Shown here piece after piece: positions 41,294 to 51,579 of a stretch of DNA of 64,000 bases. This stretch comes from Symbiodinium natans (lineage: Eukaryota > Sar > Dinophyceae > Suessiales > Symbiodiniaceae), in the NCBI GenBank assembly GCA_905221605.1, contig CAJNDS010000151.1:1-64000 (forward strand), read 5' to 3'. The notes under the pieces were generated by a model. The model had not been told where the DNA came from. It did not search any database and saw nothing but the letters and a program-made list of their open reading frames with translations. The position numbers and the translations under genes are program-made. Position 1 is the stretch's first letter, and every line of letters starts with the position of its first letter.

Positions 41294-42489
41294 ACACCCA
41301 GGATTTTGCACGTCCACGACCAGAAAAGCCGTTCTCGTACATGTGCGCGGTAGTGGCAGAGGGACCGTGCTCCCGTTTTCAATAGCCAAGTGCCTGGTGT
41401 GAGCATCCCCAAAAGTTCACATGCCGGCAGGAATTTGGGCGTCGAAATGCGCGGCAACCAAGCTTGCACTTCTTTATGCTCTGCGTATCGCCATGTGACG
41501 GAGGAAACTTTTGTTGATGACCGCACGTGCGCAGTCCGTTTCCTTCAAGTTTGGACCAGTGTTGCCTGCTGTTTCCAATATCGCCGCATCTCGAGGTAGC
41601 TCGACGATCTGGGAGCATGGTGGGCTTTGCGGCAATGGGTGATGCGATGTATAGTCGGTATCTGCCGGTCCCCAAGCTAATGGGACCCAAAAGGGTACAA
41701 CTACCAGGCCGGCCTGTGGAGTTCCTTGTTCACAAGAGGTTGTGAGTCATGGTGCCGATTCGCTATCGCATGTTGCATGTTGTCAAGCACGTCAAGCTTC
41801 CAGTGCACCTGCGCATGTTGTCACGACAACTGCCCTTGCTTTCATCTCTCGGCGAAGCTGGTAAGGCTGGCTTCCTAAACAGCTACCTACATGCGCGTTT
41901 TCCAGCGAGAGGGCAGCCGCCGCAGCAGAGTTTCAGATGTCTAAAAATATCACTGCGGGTAGACATCGTGGTGGTGTGGGGAGCTCTGGAAGTGAACGTG
42001 CGCCTTTTTCGCCGCACAGTATGCAGAGTCCCCCGCAGAAATAATCCTGGCCAAGAAAATGTGGGGGTTTGCTGTTGAAAAAAGCTCCCGTTGAGTTCAT
42101 GTTGTTGAATGGCTCCGTATATGGACCTGCTTGTGTTCTCTGTGATTTCTTGCTGTTGTTTGTTTCAGGCCGTCCCTAAAGCAGGACCCTTCAGGAGGCA
42201 GCATGCTAGTACTACTTGCCAGGAACAAACATGTAGACCAGACCCTGCACGCATGTGTCCATATAATAGGGCTTGAGGATGTTTAGGGCTGAGGACCAGA
42301 AAAAACAATTGGTAGGGATCTTCCGTGCTCTCTCTGATTGGCTTCGATAGAAGCCAGCTCTTTCTTGGTGACGGAAAGCAATTACGGGCAAGGGATTGCG
42401 GTTTGAAAAGGGTGGGGGGAAAGACCTGATTTTCTCGCGTTCGGCCCCGGGGCCTTGCCGAGCATCAGCATGTGTTTCGGGCACATGAC

Positions 42490-42899
42490 ACGAAGATCTC
42501 AGCTTTCCACGCACCCGCGAGGCGGGTCTCAGATCACAATTCGAGACCACATCTACCCCTTCGACGACTTATACTGCTACGCTATGGGCTGGCACCATGA
42601 CTTGAAGTGGCCATTTCTGCTTTGGGAAGAGCTTCCTAGGAGTTCCGGGGGGGGGGGGGGAGGGGCAGATTTGCAGCTGTTTTTCGTCAATGTCACAACG
42701 CGTACGCAGCCGGGCACATTAAGACTTTGGTTGAGATCTCTTGCCTGTCGGAGTTCGCCCAGGTATGGCTTGGACCGCTACCAGGCAGTGCATAACATCA
42801 CTTACGCAGAAGAGGTCTCCAAGCAGTCGTGTGGGTCGCTGGAAAAGTCCTACCAGAACATCTCCATGAAGGACTTGCACTTTCCAGTGTGGTGTGGGT
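42490..42899 (+). CDS. Possible exons of an unknown host gene
   Basis: Two exon-like stretches. At about 42490-42640 one frame reads through P-F-D-D-L-Y-C-Y-A-M-G-W-H-H-D-L-K-W. At 42677-42762, between a TTGCAG acceptor and a CAG|GTATGG donor, the frame gives a Cys/His/Ala-containing peptide (Q-C-H-N-A-Y-A-A-G-H). A G-run of about 12 interrupts between them. No family is recognised and the joins are not established. Confidence 0.3.
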
Positions 42900-42989
42900 G
42901 AGATGAGTTGTGTCGCTGTCTGTTTCGGGCTCTTCAGGACGGCGCCTCGATTTTCCTGTAAGGAAAGGTGTCGAAGAACAAAACCACCC

Positions 42990-43280
42990 CTAAACCCTCA
43001 ACCCTAAACCCTGAACTCTATAAACCCTGTAAACCCGAAGCCCTAAACCCTAATTACCAGTAGCAGGTGAGCAGCATCAGACCAGGAGATGATGGATCGA
43101 GCTGACAGCGATGCGGCAGAGCTGGCGTGGAAGGTGTGGAGTGCGTCGCCGCTACCAGAAGTTAGCCTCTGGACCTGACAAGAGGCTTAGGGTCTAGGGT
43201 TTAGGTTTAGGGTTTAGGGTTTAAGGTTTAGGGTTTAGGGTTTAGGGTTTAGGGTTTAGGGTTTAGGGTTTAGGGTTTGG
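42990..43280. repeat. Telomeric repeats, opposing orientation
   Basis: CCCTAAA-type units at 42990-43050 are followed after about 140 bp of unique sequence by a TTTAGGG array (about 43192-43280, some twelve units). Confidence 0.9.
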
Positions 43281-43555
43281 GCTGGTCATTTGCCCCAAGT
43301 CTCCCCAATTCGAGGCTCCACTTTCCTGTATGCAGATCGCCTGCTTTCACGGCGCATGTGCTGAGGCCAATCGTTGATCGATGGCATGCGACTTCATGCA
43401 GCAGCCAAGTGCCTCCAGCTGTCAACGGGCAGAGGGATTTACTTCGCGCTGGGGGAAGTTGCACGCACCCACGCCCAAGTATATGGTCACGCAAAGGTTG
43501 GGTGTGGGGGGGAGGGGGCGGGATCAGAAAGCTTGCACAGGTAGCAGCTCGAGCC

Positions 43556-43921
43556 CTGCAAAGTACTGTGATTTAGTGCAGCTCCCACAATTTGTGGAGC
43601 AGTTGGAGCCAGGTACTCATTAGGCCCCGGGATTGTGATGAAGCCGCAATCAGGTGCGCGCTCTCCAACGGGCATGGTGCCATTTGTGATGTGGCGAACT
43701 GTGCAGAGCGTGGCTGCCTCCTTCCTGAAGGGACAGTCGGTCTCTTGTCTGAAGTATTCAAGATTCAAGCCTAAGTGATGACTAGTGTCTACGTTAGTGG
43801 CGCAGGTCGGAAGCTCAGTTATCGGCATGAGACTGCACGAGAGGGTCCCCGATCTCTTCAGCTCGTCCCCCTGCGAAACATGAAGCTGCAGCAGCGGTTG
43901 GGTATCTAAGGCTACACTCTT
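43556..43921 (+). CDS. Possible small exons of an unknown host gene
   Basis: A short piece coding V-Q-L-P-Q-F-V-E-Q-L-E-P ends at a GT donor near 43613. A second piece at about 43783-43911 reads V-Y-V-S-G-A-G-R-K-L-S-Y-R and runs to a TAA. Both look more protein-like than the other frames, but no domain is recognised. Confidence 0.25.
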
Positions 43922-44173
43922 CGCGGTGAGTGTGCTTCTGTTGTGTGAGCACCAGCAGTTGGTAAACAAAAGAAGCCGATGCTTGGGCTACCGTGAGGGA
44001 TCCGATTGGCCTTTTGAATTACACATTCATCTTGTCAAAGCCTTGCTCTCTTCTTCGCAGCCGCTTTTCCCTTGGGTTCGGTTCAGGGTTGACCTGGAAA
44101 AGAAGGGTAGCCAATTGGCTCGCAAAGCCACGGGAGCAAGGTTTTTCGGGTTTCCTTCAGCTGATAGCACAAG

Positions 44174-44866
44174 ATGTGGCCAAGCAGTTTCTCACCGCCT
44201 GGCGAAGCCACAGGCCACGCTGCATCCACAAGCACTGGTGCATCCGCTGATGCACTCGAGGAAACGGTTCGATTCCAGCGAGACAAGGAAGTCGCGCGTG
44301 CCCTGAACGAGCAATTCCAGAAAGGAGTCATCGTGAAGCTGCTCGCCACTCGACCCGGAGGTACCCAAAAGACAGGCTTCGACAAGAAAGTCTCACAAAT
44401 CTTGGGCCTAAGGCATGGACAGCAGCCCCAGGATGAGGGCTACTTGGACTTGGGCTATATGCTCGAAGAGTGGCCCAGGTGCAAAGATCACAGCTCTGGC
44501 CAGGGTATCGCGGGGAATTGGTTCACATCTGCATCCTTTGTGAATCAAGAGCTTGCTGGTGCTTATCGGCCCGGCGTCCATGACGACGAGCTGCGTGAAG
44601 CTGGGACATCCCTGTACGGCTGCAACCGCTACGCGTGCGGCAGGTCCGCGGAGTCGCACAAGATCCTTGCGGTGTTTCAACCCAATCCCATCGTGGGATG
44701 TGGCTTCGTGGAGGACGCTGGCACAAATCGGGCTGGTGAGTTCACAGGTTGCGCTGAAGAATGGAAGGGCGCCGGCGGCTGGGAAATATCGCGGTGCCTG
44801 AGCTCGCCGGATGACTGTACATTCAAACTGCCGGGCTCCGAATCTTGCATATCCCTGGGAGTTTGA
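44174..44866 (+). CDS. Unknown Cys-containing protein, probably a 3' exon of a host gene
   Basis: ATG at 44174, 230 codons, preceded in frame by TAG, so either a true start or an exon joined upstream. The Ala/Ser/Thr-rich N-terminus (to about residue 30) precedes a charged helical segment (about 31-75) and a globular part with eight or more Cys (about 90-230), including C-N-R-Y-A-C-G and an I-V-G-C-G-F segment. Regular spacing of hydrophobic and Cys residues supports real coding. I recognise no family. AATAAA occurs at about 44908, shortly after the stop. Confidence 0.55.
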   Translation: MWPSSFSPPGEATGHAASTSTGASADALEETVRFQRDKEVARALNEQFQKGVIVKLLATRPGGTQKTGFDKKVSQILGLRHGQQPQDEGYLDLGYMLEEWPRCKDHSSGQGIAGNWFTSASFVNQELAGAYRPGVHDDELREAGTSLYGCNRYACGRSAESHKILAVFQPNPIVGCGFVEDAGTNRAGEFTGCAEEWKGAGGWEISRCLSSPDDCTFKLPGSESCISLGV

Positions 44867-44929
44867 ACCTGATGTTCACCTTTCTTTCCTGGTTCCTGAT
44901 GCAGATCAATAAACTATCAACCCCGAAGG

Positions 44930-45912
44930 CCTAAATCCTAAACCGGGCAATTGCTGTTTTGGGACCCCGCCGAAATCCTCTTATAACCCTCAGCTCCACC
45001 CCTACCTGAAACCCGCAGACCCAAACCGTTTGAGGCTTGGGGTAGGATAATCTAGGATACCTTAGAGGTAGGCATCTTCTCGCTATAGTTGACAACCTCA
45101 AAAAGACGCTACATATCGCCACAGGGTTTAAGCCGTAAGCCCTAAACCCAGCTGATTAAACCTAGCTGTGAACAGGCAGCTGGCCCCCAAATCCAGGAGC
45201 TGCGAGGAAGCACAGGATCATGGCGCGTGGATCGAAAGTTTCTGCCACCAAAGCTGGGCTTTAGTGGCCGATTCAACCCCCAGTCGGCGGGTATGCAGAG
45301 GTGCTTCGCGGTTTAAGGCTCTTAGAGTTTTAGGGTTTAGGGTTTTAGGGGTTTAAAGGTTTTCTTGAGGGCGTTTAGAGGTGTAAAGCTTTTTGTGTTA
45401 AGGGTTGTTAGTTGCAGATGTAGCTGAGGTAAAAAAGGATGGTACAAAGTTTAGAGGGTTGTCTTGTTGGTTGAGCCAGGCGAAATTGTGGGGGGTCTTC
45501 AGCTTCAGGGCATTTAGTCTTCGCAGAAAGGGCTTTGGGTCGGGCTCCCACGTGGTGGAGGTTCGTCGCGGATCAGAAGCGCTACAACCCGAAGCCATCT
45601 CCAAGCCAAGTAGCCGCTGGAGTGAGGCACCACACCCTGGGATACAACGAGGCTGTGCGGTGCTTCTTCGTGGCTGATGGCAAACGAGAGTGTGATCGGA
45701 TGATATCCTAAAGAATGAGTTTTGCACATCCTAACCCTGAACCCTAAACCCTAAACCCTAAACCCTAAAAGCCTGCAGAGTGTCCGAGAGGTCAGCTAGG
45801 CGGGTGGCAAAAAAAAACCCTGAACCCTAAACCCTCGCTTGCGACACGGGTGGGAAAAAACCCTAAACCCTAAACACCCTAAACCCTAAAACCCTAAACC
45901 CTAAACCCTAAG
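44930..45912. repeat. Spacer with telomeric repeats and an A-tailed module
   Basis: Telomeric units occur at 45329-45360, 45731-45770 and 45816-45912. The module GTCAGCTAGGCGGGTGGC plus nine A's (45791-45817) runs directly into CCCTGAACCCTAAA. Short frames elsewhere show no domain. Confidence 0.7.
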
Positions 45913-45971
45913 TGCTTTCCGGCCCACGGGTTCATGGTTGATATGGTTGAGACTCTGCGGTCATGGTGCAG

Positions 45972-46665
45972 GTCATGGTGCAGGTGGGCACTCCGGCCAT
46001 GCTCTTCGAGGAGATGCAGAAAGAAGCTAGGTAGGCTCTTGGGACCTTTTTTATATTTCCCCTTATTTGGGGGGTAAGAGGATTATTACTATTTCTGTCA
46101 TTATTGTTATTATTCTTATTATGATTTGCTACTAGTACTATTGTTACTGCGATTACAACAATGACAATAACTCTTATTACTGGTTGTAAGGGCCCTCCTA
46201 GGAAGGTGTGCCAAGTCGGTTCAACCTGAACCAGCTGCGACTCTGGCAGTGCAGAACCAACGGCCTGAGTGCCTTCGCGCGGGTGCAGCCCCCAGCTGCC
46301 TTGGATGAGCATGGCCGGCAGGCGTGGAGATGGGAAAAAACTTGTGATGAAATAGTAGGAGAAGACGAATAAAGTAGTAGTAATAGGGATAGCAGGAATA
46401 AAGCTAGTCATGGTAGAAGTCACCAAGTAGTACAAGAATAGAAGAGTTATACAATTAGGAACATTAATAATCATAATAGTAATAAGAAGAATTTAAACAA
46501 TAGACAAAAGAATGGTAATAATAATAACAGGTTGCCTGCAGGATTTTCCTTGCTACCTTCCCGCTTGAAGCACAGGCTATGACAAGCCCTTCAGGTGGAG
46601 AACTGCCGCTACCAGGTCTTTCGGAAGATGCGAGACAGCTACGACAAGGCTTGTGGCCAGGGTTC
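45972..46665 (+). CDS. Possible exons of an unknown host gene
   Basis: Three stretches read as protein: about 45984-46030 ending at a GT donor (M-L-F-E-E-M-Q-K-E-A-R), about 46215-46335 (L-N-Q-L-R-L-W-Q-C-R-T-N-G), and about 46597-46660 (E-N-C-R-Y-Q-V-F-R-K-M-R-D). Between them the DNA is AT-rich and intron-like, with many TAATAA stretches. No family is recognised; frames and joins are tentative. Confidence 0.25.
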
Positions 46666-46669
46666 TGTC

Positions 46670-47680
46670 ACTGGTCTTGTTGTCCCAGGTTCTGTAACTC
46701 TAACAAGTCTTGTGGTGCCGCATCAGTTTGTGTGACTTTGCTAAAGTGCCGCAAGACATAATGGACACGGCGGGCTGTAGCAAACACAGCAAGTGGGGGC
46801 AAAGTATGGGTGCGAGCTTGAACAGACCAGATGTGAAAGTGATGTGAAAGTGTGGCAGTACTTGTGGAGAACCATGCAACCGTGTGCGCTGCATGCGCAC
46901 GACAAGGCGTGTGGCAGAACCGAGCCCACACCCATCCTCTTCTTCGACTTAAAGGCGCAAAACCCCACGGGAGAACCCCAAGCCACCCCCAAACACCGTT
47001 TTTCAAGTGTTGAGAAGAACTGCGTTGTTGCTTGGTGTTATAAGCGCCGGTGTATTTGAGGATGTCCTGCCGCTGGACTTCTTCTTTTTTCTTTTAAAGC
47101 TGGGCACTGTTGGGCACCCTCAAGCATTGCATCTTGCCCGTCTGGAGAGGAAAATCAATTTTCTGCGTACAGGAAGGGCTCAGGAGAGCAAGAGCGGAAG
47201 AGTTCAGGCCTTCGGTCTAGGAGGGAGGGCGAGGGAGCCGGAAAGAGCTGAAAAAGCGTCGCAGGGACTCGAAGGGGCGCCAAGAGCCAAGCCTGTCGAG
47301 GCAGACTCGGAGCCTTTCTCCGCAGTTCGGATGACGGAGCTCTTTCCGAGCCAGGGCCCCTGTGACGCCGAGGCGGCGCAGCCCCCGAGTGCCGCGAAAA
47401 AGGGCTGTGCGCTGCTGCCTGGGGTTGCGGTTTTTGGGCTTACGGTTTAGGGTTTGGGGTTTAGGGTTTAGGGCTTAGGGTTTAGGATTTCCCTCTTTAT
47501 GATGGGTGAGAGCTGGGAGACCACGGTTCATGAAAAGTGGGGTCCTTCAACCCGCCGCCCGTGCACGGAGTGTGCACATGACCATTCAGCGATTCACACA
47601 TCTGCCTTGCATGGCTCCCTGCGGATGTGTGCAGGACTCTTGCACGTTAGGCGGTGGAAACCTGAGGCCCATAGATTATA
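46670..47680. other. Spacer upstream of the ankyrin-PARP gene
   Basis: No convincing gene. A frame at about 47130-47400 is Glu/Arg/Ala-rich but unrecognised. A telomeric block (TTTAGGG/TTTGGGG) lies at 47447-47487, about 200 bp before the first ATG of the next gene. Confidence 0.5.
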
Positions 47681-47689
47681 GGGTGCTAC

Positions 47690-48185
47690 ATGGGCAGCGG
47701 TGCCAGCAAGCCTCCGGAAAAGGGCTCCGCAGCCTGGAAACCGGATGATGAGGATTCTCGACGCATAGAAAAGGCTCGACGGGGCGACCAGGATGCCCAA
47801 GACTGGTTTTTCACAACGCTGAACACACTGGCTGCTCATGGGCAGGTCAACCAAGTGAGAGACTTGATTTCCAAGTGGGAGAAATGCATCCGACTACAAG
47901 GTGCAAGAGAAGCAACGGTAGCTGCGGCGGGCGCGGGCCATGCGGAAGCTTTGCAGGCTTTGCTAGACCTGGGTGTGAAACCCTACATCGGGCGAGATGA
48001 TCCGGAGGTCAACCCCTTGATCGCAGCCATCAAAAACCGGCATTGGGACTGTATCCTTCTGCTTGTTCCGCGAGCACTGAAGTACAACTTCTCCACAGGT
48101 TTGCTGCAAGATGGAATGCAGGAATTCGTGGTTGCTGGCGATCTCGATATGATCGACACACTGGTAACCAAGCACGGCATTCCAG
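47690..48185 (+). CDS. Exon 1 of a probable ankyrin-like/PARP-type ADP-ribosyltransferase gene
   Basis: ATG at 47690. The protein begins M-G-S-G-A-S-K-P, a good N-myristoylation signal, so the product may be membrane-anchored. Residues about 40-165 form helical repeats with ankyrin-like features (G-H-A-E-A-L-Q-A-L-L-D-L-G and N-P-L-I-A-A-I-K-N-R). The frame closes soon after 48185 with no in-phase GT donor. CCAG|GA at 48185 or ACTT|GC at 48191 both keep the frame with exon 2, so a non-GT donor is likely, as is common in dinoflagellates. Confidence 0.6.
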
Positions 48186-48327
48186 GAACTTGCATTTGAT
48201 TTAGCCTGACATCGCATGTTTTGCTAGTCATCATGTGTGTGTGTGTGTGTGTGCGTGTCTGTGTACAAGGTCCGACAAGACTCAACTCCGAAGCAAGCAA
48301 GTGCGTGCGTGCGCGCCTGCCCTTCAG

Positions 48328-49130
48328 GCAACGGCAAACTGTTGTGCAGCGCCTTGCTCCAGGGGCCAGCTGACAAGGCGCAAACGATGCTGCATACCTT
48401 GGCAGAGTCAGCGAAGAGCTTCAATGCCGTTTCAACCATCCCAGCAGAGCCTGGGAAGCTGGGTTGGGAGGAGTTTGCCCCTGTCCATGCCGCATGCCTG
48501 ACGACGAAAGTGGCATCCGTGCACACCTTCCTGGAGTTCATCATCGGCAAGGGCGCCGACTTGTCGCTCTGGGGCAAGAGATTGAGCGTGAAGACGTCTT
48601 ACGCCAAGCGCCTGCCATTGCACTATGCAGCCGAGAACAAGACGATGAAGGCAGACACCGTGATGATGGTTGCCCGGGCCTATCCAAAAGCTCTTTTCGA
48701 GCCTGTCAACGGGGTTCCAGGGCGGGCCTTGCCATGCCAATGCTCGAAGCACAACCCTGAAACACAGCAAGCGCTGGAGAAGCTGATGTACGAATACATT
48801 TGCGAGGCGTGCGATGGCATGAAGGCGGCGGCGGATCTCTTCCGCTTAATGAGACTAGCCATTGAGTTCGAAGTTGTCCGAACCATTCCGACAGAGGACT
48901 TGCCAAGAGGGAAGGTGACAGCTCTGGTTTCCCCCTTGATTCTGAAAGTCCGGGAGAACCTGCATGGATCAGCGGAGGTCAATTTTGCAGGGGAAGCTGC
49001 TGCTTTTGCAGCTGCCAATCCACGGGTTGACCTTGGGCGAGAGACCGAGAACAAAGTTCAGGTGAAGAGCATCAACACTATGGGAGAGGCATGGCACACT
49101 GGCAGCCCAGAACTCGACTTCACCCCTCCC
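48328..49130 (+). CDS. Exon 2 of the probable ankyrin-like/PARP-type gene
   Basis: The exon begins after a CTTCAG acceptor at 48327, in phase 1, matching exon 1. It carries more ankyrin-like sequence (about 48470-48760: V-H-A-A-C-L, then L-P-L-H-Y-A-A-E-N, the most typical ankyrin motif here), followed by a helical region without recognised domain. The frame ends at TGA 49131-49133, but the real donor is probably somewhat earlier (for example ACTG|GC near 49100). The preceding intron contains a GT microsatellite (about 48234-48253). Confidence 0.6.
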
Positions 49131-49206
49131 TGAGCCCCGAAAGTCCCCGCAGAGCGACATCATGGCCCCATCTCCTCATTCGACCCCAATCCTTGTTCCT
49201 TTTCAG

Positions 49207-49346
49207 TGTGGGCGATTCCTGCTAAGAAGCTAGTGTGGCATGTAGCCCAAGAGGTTCTCCAGAGCGAATTCTGGGAGCTACTGCGCTTGGTGAGCCGGGC
49301 GGACAAGGGTGCCGACTGCAGCGAGCTTCTCAGCCCCCAGGATGGG
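49207..49346 (+). CDS. Probable exon 3 of the same gene
   Basis: Lies between a TTTTCAG acceptor and a GT donor (GATGGG|GTTTGG), or AG|GA six bases earlier. It codes a helical segment (V-W-H-V-A-Q-E-V-L-Q) with no recognised domain. The following intron contains a T-run, CCCTAAA units (about 49399-49420) and a TA microsatellite. Confidence 0.45.
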
Positions 49347-49563
49347 GTTTGGGCTTTGTTTTTTTTTTTTTTTTTTCCGGGCCCTAAAGCATCAAACCCA
49401 AACCCTAAACCCTAAACCCAGGGGAGCCCAGATTGCCGCAACAAGGGGCCCGGGAAGATGCAGAGGCATCTATGGCATGCCATCTATTCTTTGATGGTGG
49501 CATTTTCCATATTTATCCCGTCGTATATGCACTTAGTACTTTATCGCTGTAGCCACAGGTTCT

Positions 49564-49588
49564 TTAAAGAAAGTATATATATATATAC

Positions 49589-49621
<33 letters not shown>

Positions 49622-49626
49622 TATAT
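49564..49626. repeat. (TA)n microsatellite in an intron
   Basis: TA/TACA/TATG repeats of about 60 bp. They generate spurious Ile/Tyr-rich frames on both strands. Confidence 0.95.
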
Positions 49627-49882
49627 TATGTGGCAACAGCTGGTTTCGGGTGCAGGTCCTAGCGAAACTCGGGGTTTCGAATGAGGCGGCTGCAGAGTGT
49701 TCTGGCTTGCGAGAGCCTGGCCACTCTGTTTCCTCCCACATCGCGCTCGCTCATCAACGCGCGCACGGAATACACGAGAATATGCGCGCCTGTTTGTTAG
49801 CGCCAGATGTTTTACTGTTGGCAGTCGGGAGAACCACTGGGGGAGAGAGACCGATGCTAAGGGCTGTTGATGCCACCTACAG

Positions 49883-49960
49883 GTTTCGATGGAAGAAAGA
49901 GTGGAAGAGAGAGTGGACACCAAGATTGGAGCGCTCTTCCAGCAAAAGCTGGCAGGGAAT
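49883..49960 (+). CDS. Probable exon 4 of the same gene
   Basis: Starts after a CTACAG acceptor and codes a coiled-coil-like peptide (M-E-E-R-V-E-E-R-V-D-T-K). The donor is uncertain; AAGCTG|GC near 49953 would keep the frame with the next exon. Confidence 0.35.
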
Positions 49961-50170
49961 CGAAGGTTAAAATACCGGGGTCCAGAAGATCGGGGTGGGT
50001 CGGGGAGGGCAGACTCGCACAAGTAGGACATCAATGGAAAATCTGAAGGAGGTGTGAAGAACATCCCTTGGAGAAATGTGAGAATGCTGATCCGAGTAGC
50101 CGCCGAGAGTTTCCAAACGTTCAAGCAAGCTCGGAAAGCGGCTTTGGAACCTTTTATCCACCCGTGAATC

Positions 50171-50235
50171 GAAAACCCTAAACCCTTGTGACCCTAAACC
50201 CTGAATAGTAAAAGAACCTAAACCCTAAACCCTCT
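50171..50235 (+). repeat. CCCTAAA units inside an intron
   Basis: Several canonical and mutated units between probable exons 4 and 5. Confidence 0.85.
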
Positions 50236-50260
50236 AGAATTCCAGTGCTGAGTTTTCAAG

Positions 50261-50355
50261 GAGCTCGAAGAGTTGCTCTCGCAGCAGATCTCAGCTCGGC
50301 TGCGCTGGGCCGCCGAGGCTTGTGCCTCTGGAGCCTTGGCCATCGTGTTCGCTAC
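50261..50355 (+). CDS. Probable exon 5 of the same gene
   Basis: Begins after a TTTTCAAG acceptor and reads E-L-E-E-L-L-S-Q-Q-I-S-A-R-L-R-W, then an Ala-rich hydrophobic helix. The end is uncertain. G/T-rich repeats (GGGGGTAG type) follow at about 50362-50470. Confidence 0.35.
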
Positions 50356-50501
50356 CGTGATGCGGGTTGTGGGGGTGTAGTAGAGGCAGAAGGGGTTAGC
50401 AGGGGGTAGGAGGGGGTAGTAGGGGGGGATAGTAGTAGGGGTTTGTAGGGGGGTAGGGGTCGTCACGTGCGTGGGGTGTGTTGGGCGGACAGCATGCGCA
50501 G

Positions 50502-51249
50502 GAAAAGATTCTGTCGCAGATGGCCTTACCACCTCTGATGCCGTGCGCTACGCGCTGTTTGTAGCCGCTGGGCTGATCTCTGCCTCCAAGAACCAACGTG
50601 GAGGTGGAGAGGGCGACGAGGAGTTGCCGTCGGGCACGGCGCGCTTGGCCTCAGTCGCCGCAGGTGTGCCTGGCGAAAATTTAGAGACACTGGTGGCTTG
50701 GTATTGCCAAGAGCTTCAGCTTCCGACCGGCTGGAATCTGTTGGACCTCTTGAAGCAGGGACTGGAAGGTGGTGATGGAGGTCTGAGTGATATTGTATTC
50801 TCTGCAGGGGACATTGTGATCAAGAGGGCCCTCCCAGCCGATCATCCTCAGTTTGAATGGTTGAAAGGGCTCTTCGAGAAGACGTTTCTGGGGATTTACA
50901 CTCGAGATCGCAAGGGTGAGAGTGTTCCGAAGTCCTTGGAAGTCCACGAAGTGGAGCAGGTCTTCAACTGCGGGAGCTGGGGGGAATATGCCCGCCGTCG
51001 GGGTAGTGTCTTGCAGGACATGGCCAAAGGCGGTGCTTCATGGGTTGGCGAGTTGAAGACAGATAGCAGCACACATGGTGAGGCTCCTGATTGGCATGTG
51101 ACAAAGGCAGATCATGGAGCCAATGAGCACTGGCTGTATCATGGCACGTCCCTTGCGGGCGAGGCTGGAATTACGGAAGGCGACTTCCGTTTGAACCTGG
51201 CGGGCAGCAATGCTGGCACTCTGTACGGCGCGGAGCTTACCTCTCTCAG
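50502..51249 (+). CDS. PARP-type ADP-ribosyltransferase catalytic exon, with a one-base frameshift
   Basis: Begins after a GCGCAG acceptor. After a linker, a helical regulatory-like region (about 50660-51090) leads to L-Y-H-G-T-S with the NAD-binding His at 51140-51142, then G-D-F-R-L-N-L-A-G-S-N-A-G-T-L-Y-G (to 51229). PARP catalytic domains have the same order, ending G-R-G-x-Y-L. The next residues, R-G-A-Y-L-S-Q (Tyr at 51238-51240), are present but one base out of frame: GGCGCGG at 51227-51233 lacks one base. The exon ends at CAG|GTTG (51249). The one-base loss is either a sequence error, a pseudogene lesion or an unusual intron. The enzyme would transfer ADP-ribose from NAD+ to protein; the ankyrin-like N-terminus suggests a tankyrase-like layout. 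Confidence 0.72.
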
Positions 51250-51442
51250 GTTGTTGGCAGTTGAGAATGATTGAACACGTCGTGGGTGCACCTCAGTTTG
51301 AACTGAAGGAAATGGCGTGTATTTGGCAGAGGCGCAAATTTTCCCGGCTGGGGGAGTGTAGGAGCTTAGAAATGTCGGACCTGTCCTGCCACATTGTGAG
51401 TGTGAGTAGCATGAAGGTTTTGCTTGGAGTCTTGCCGGTGAG

Positions 51443-51579
51443 GCGGTGTCCAAGAGTGATGAGTACACTACGCCACAGTCCAACGGCCTGCGCAGCATGT
51501 TGATTTGCTTGAGTACCCTTGGGCGTGTGATTCTTGGCACCGAATGTTGTCAAAAGTCTGTCGCAGCGGTTCGCAGCTG
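51443..51579 (+). CDS. Next exon of the PARP-type catalytic domain
   Basis: AG|G acceptor at 51441-51442. The first residues A-V-S-K-S-D-E-Y join in frame onto R-G-A-Y-L-S-Q of the previous exon, as in PARPs (Y-L-A-E-S-x-S-K-A-D-E-Y). It continues L-R-S-M-L-I-C-L and L-G-R-V-I-L-G, the family's central strand. It ends at a strong donor TG|GTGAGA (51579/51580). The following exon(s), normally with a Y-H-S-V-L-G-D-R type segment, were not found in 51580-52723. Confidence 0.6.

Noticed and set aside
40941-41526. Long Ile/Tyr/Leu/Ser-rich frames on the minus strand resembling a membrane protein
   Set aside because: They are translations of the GATATAA satellite.
44266-44276. GGTTCGATTCC, a perfect tRNA B-box/T-loop-like sequence
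   Set aside because: It lies inside a well-supported coding frame and no acceptor, D or anticodon arms can be folded around it.
45932-46474. 180-codon minus-strand frame with hydrophobic segments
   Set aside because: It is built on TAATAA/TTATTA-rich intron-like DNA, which gives Ile/Asn/Thr-rich frames by composition.
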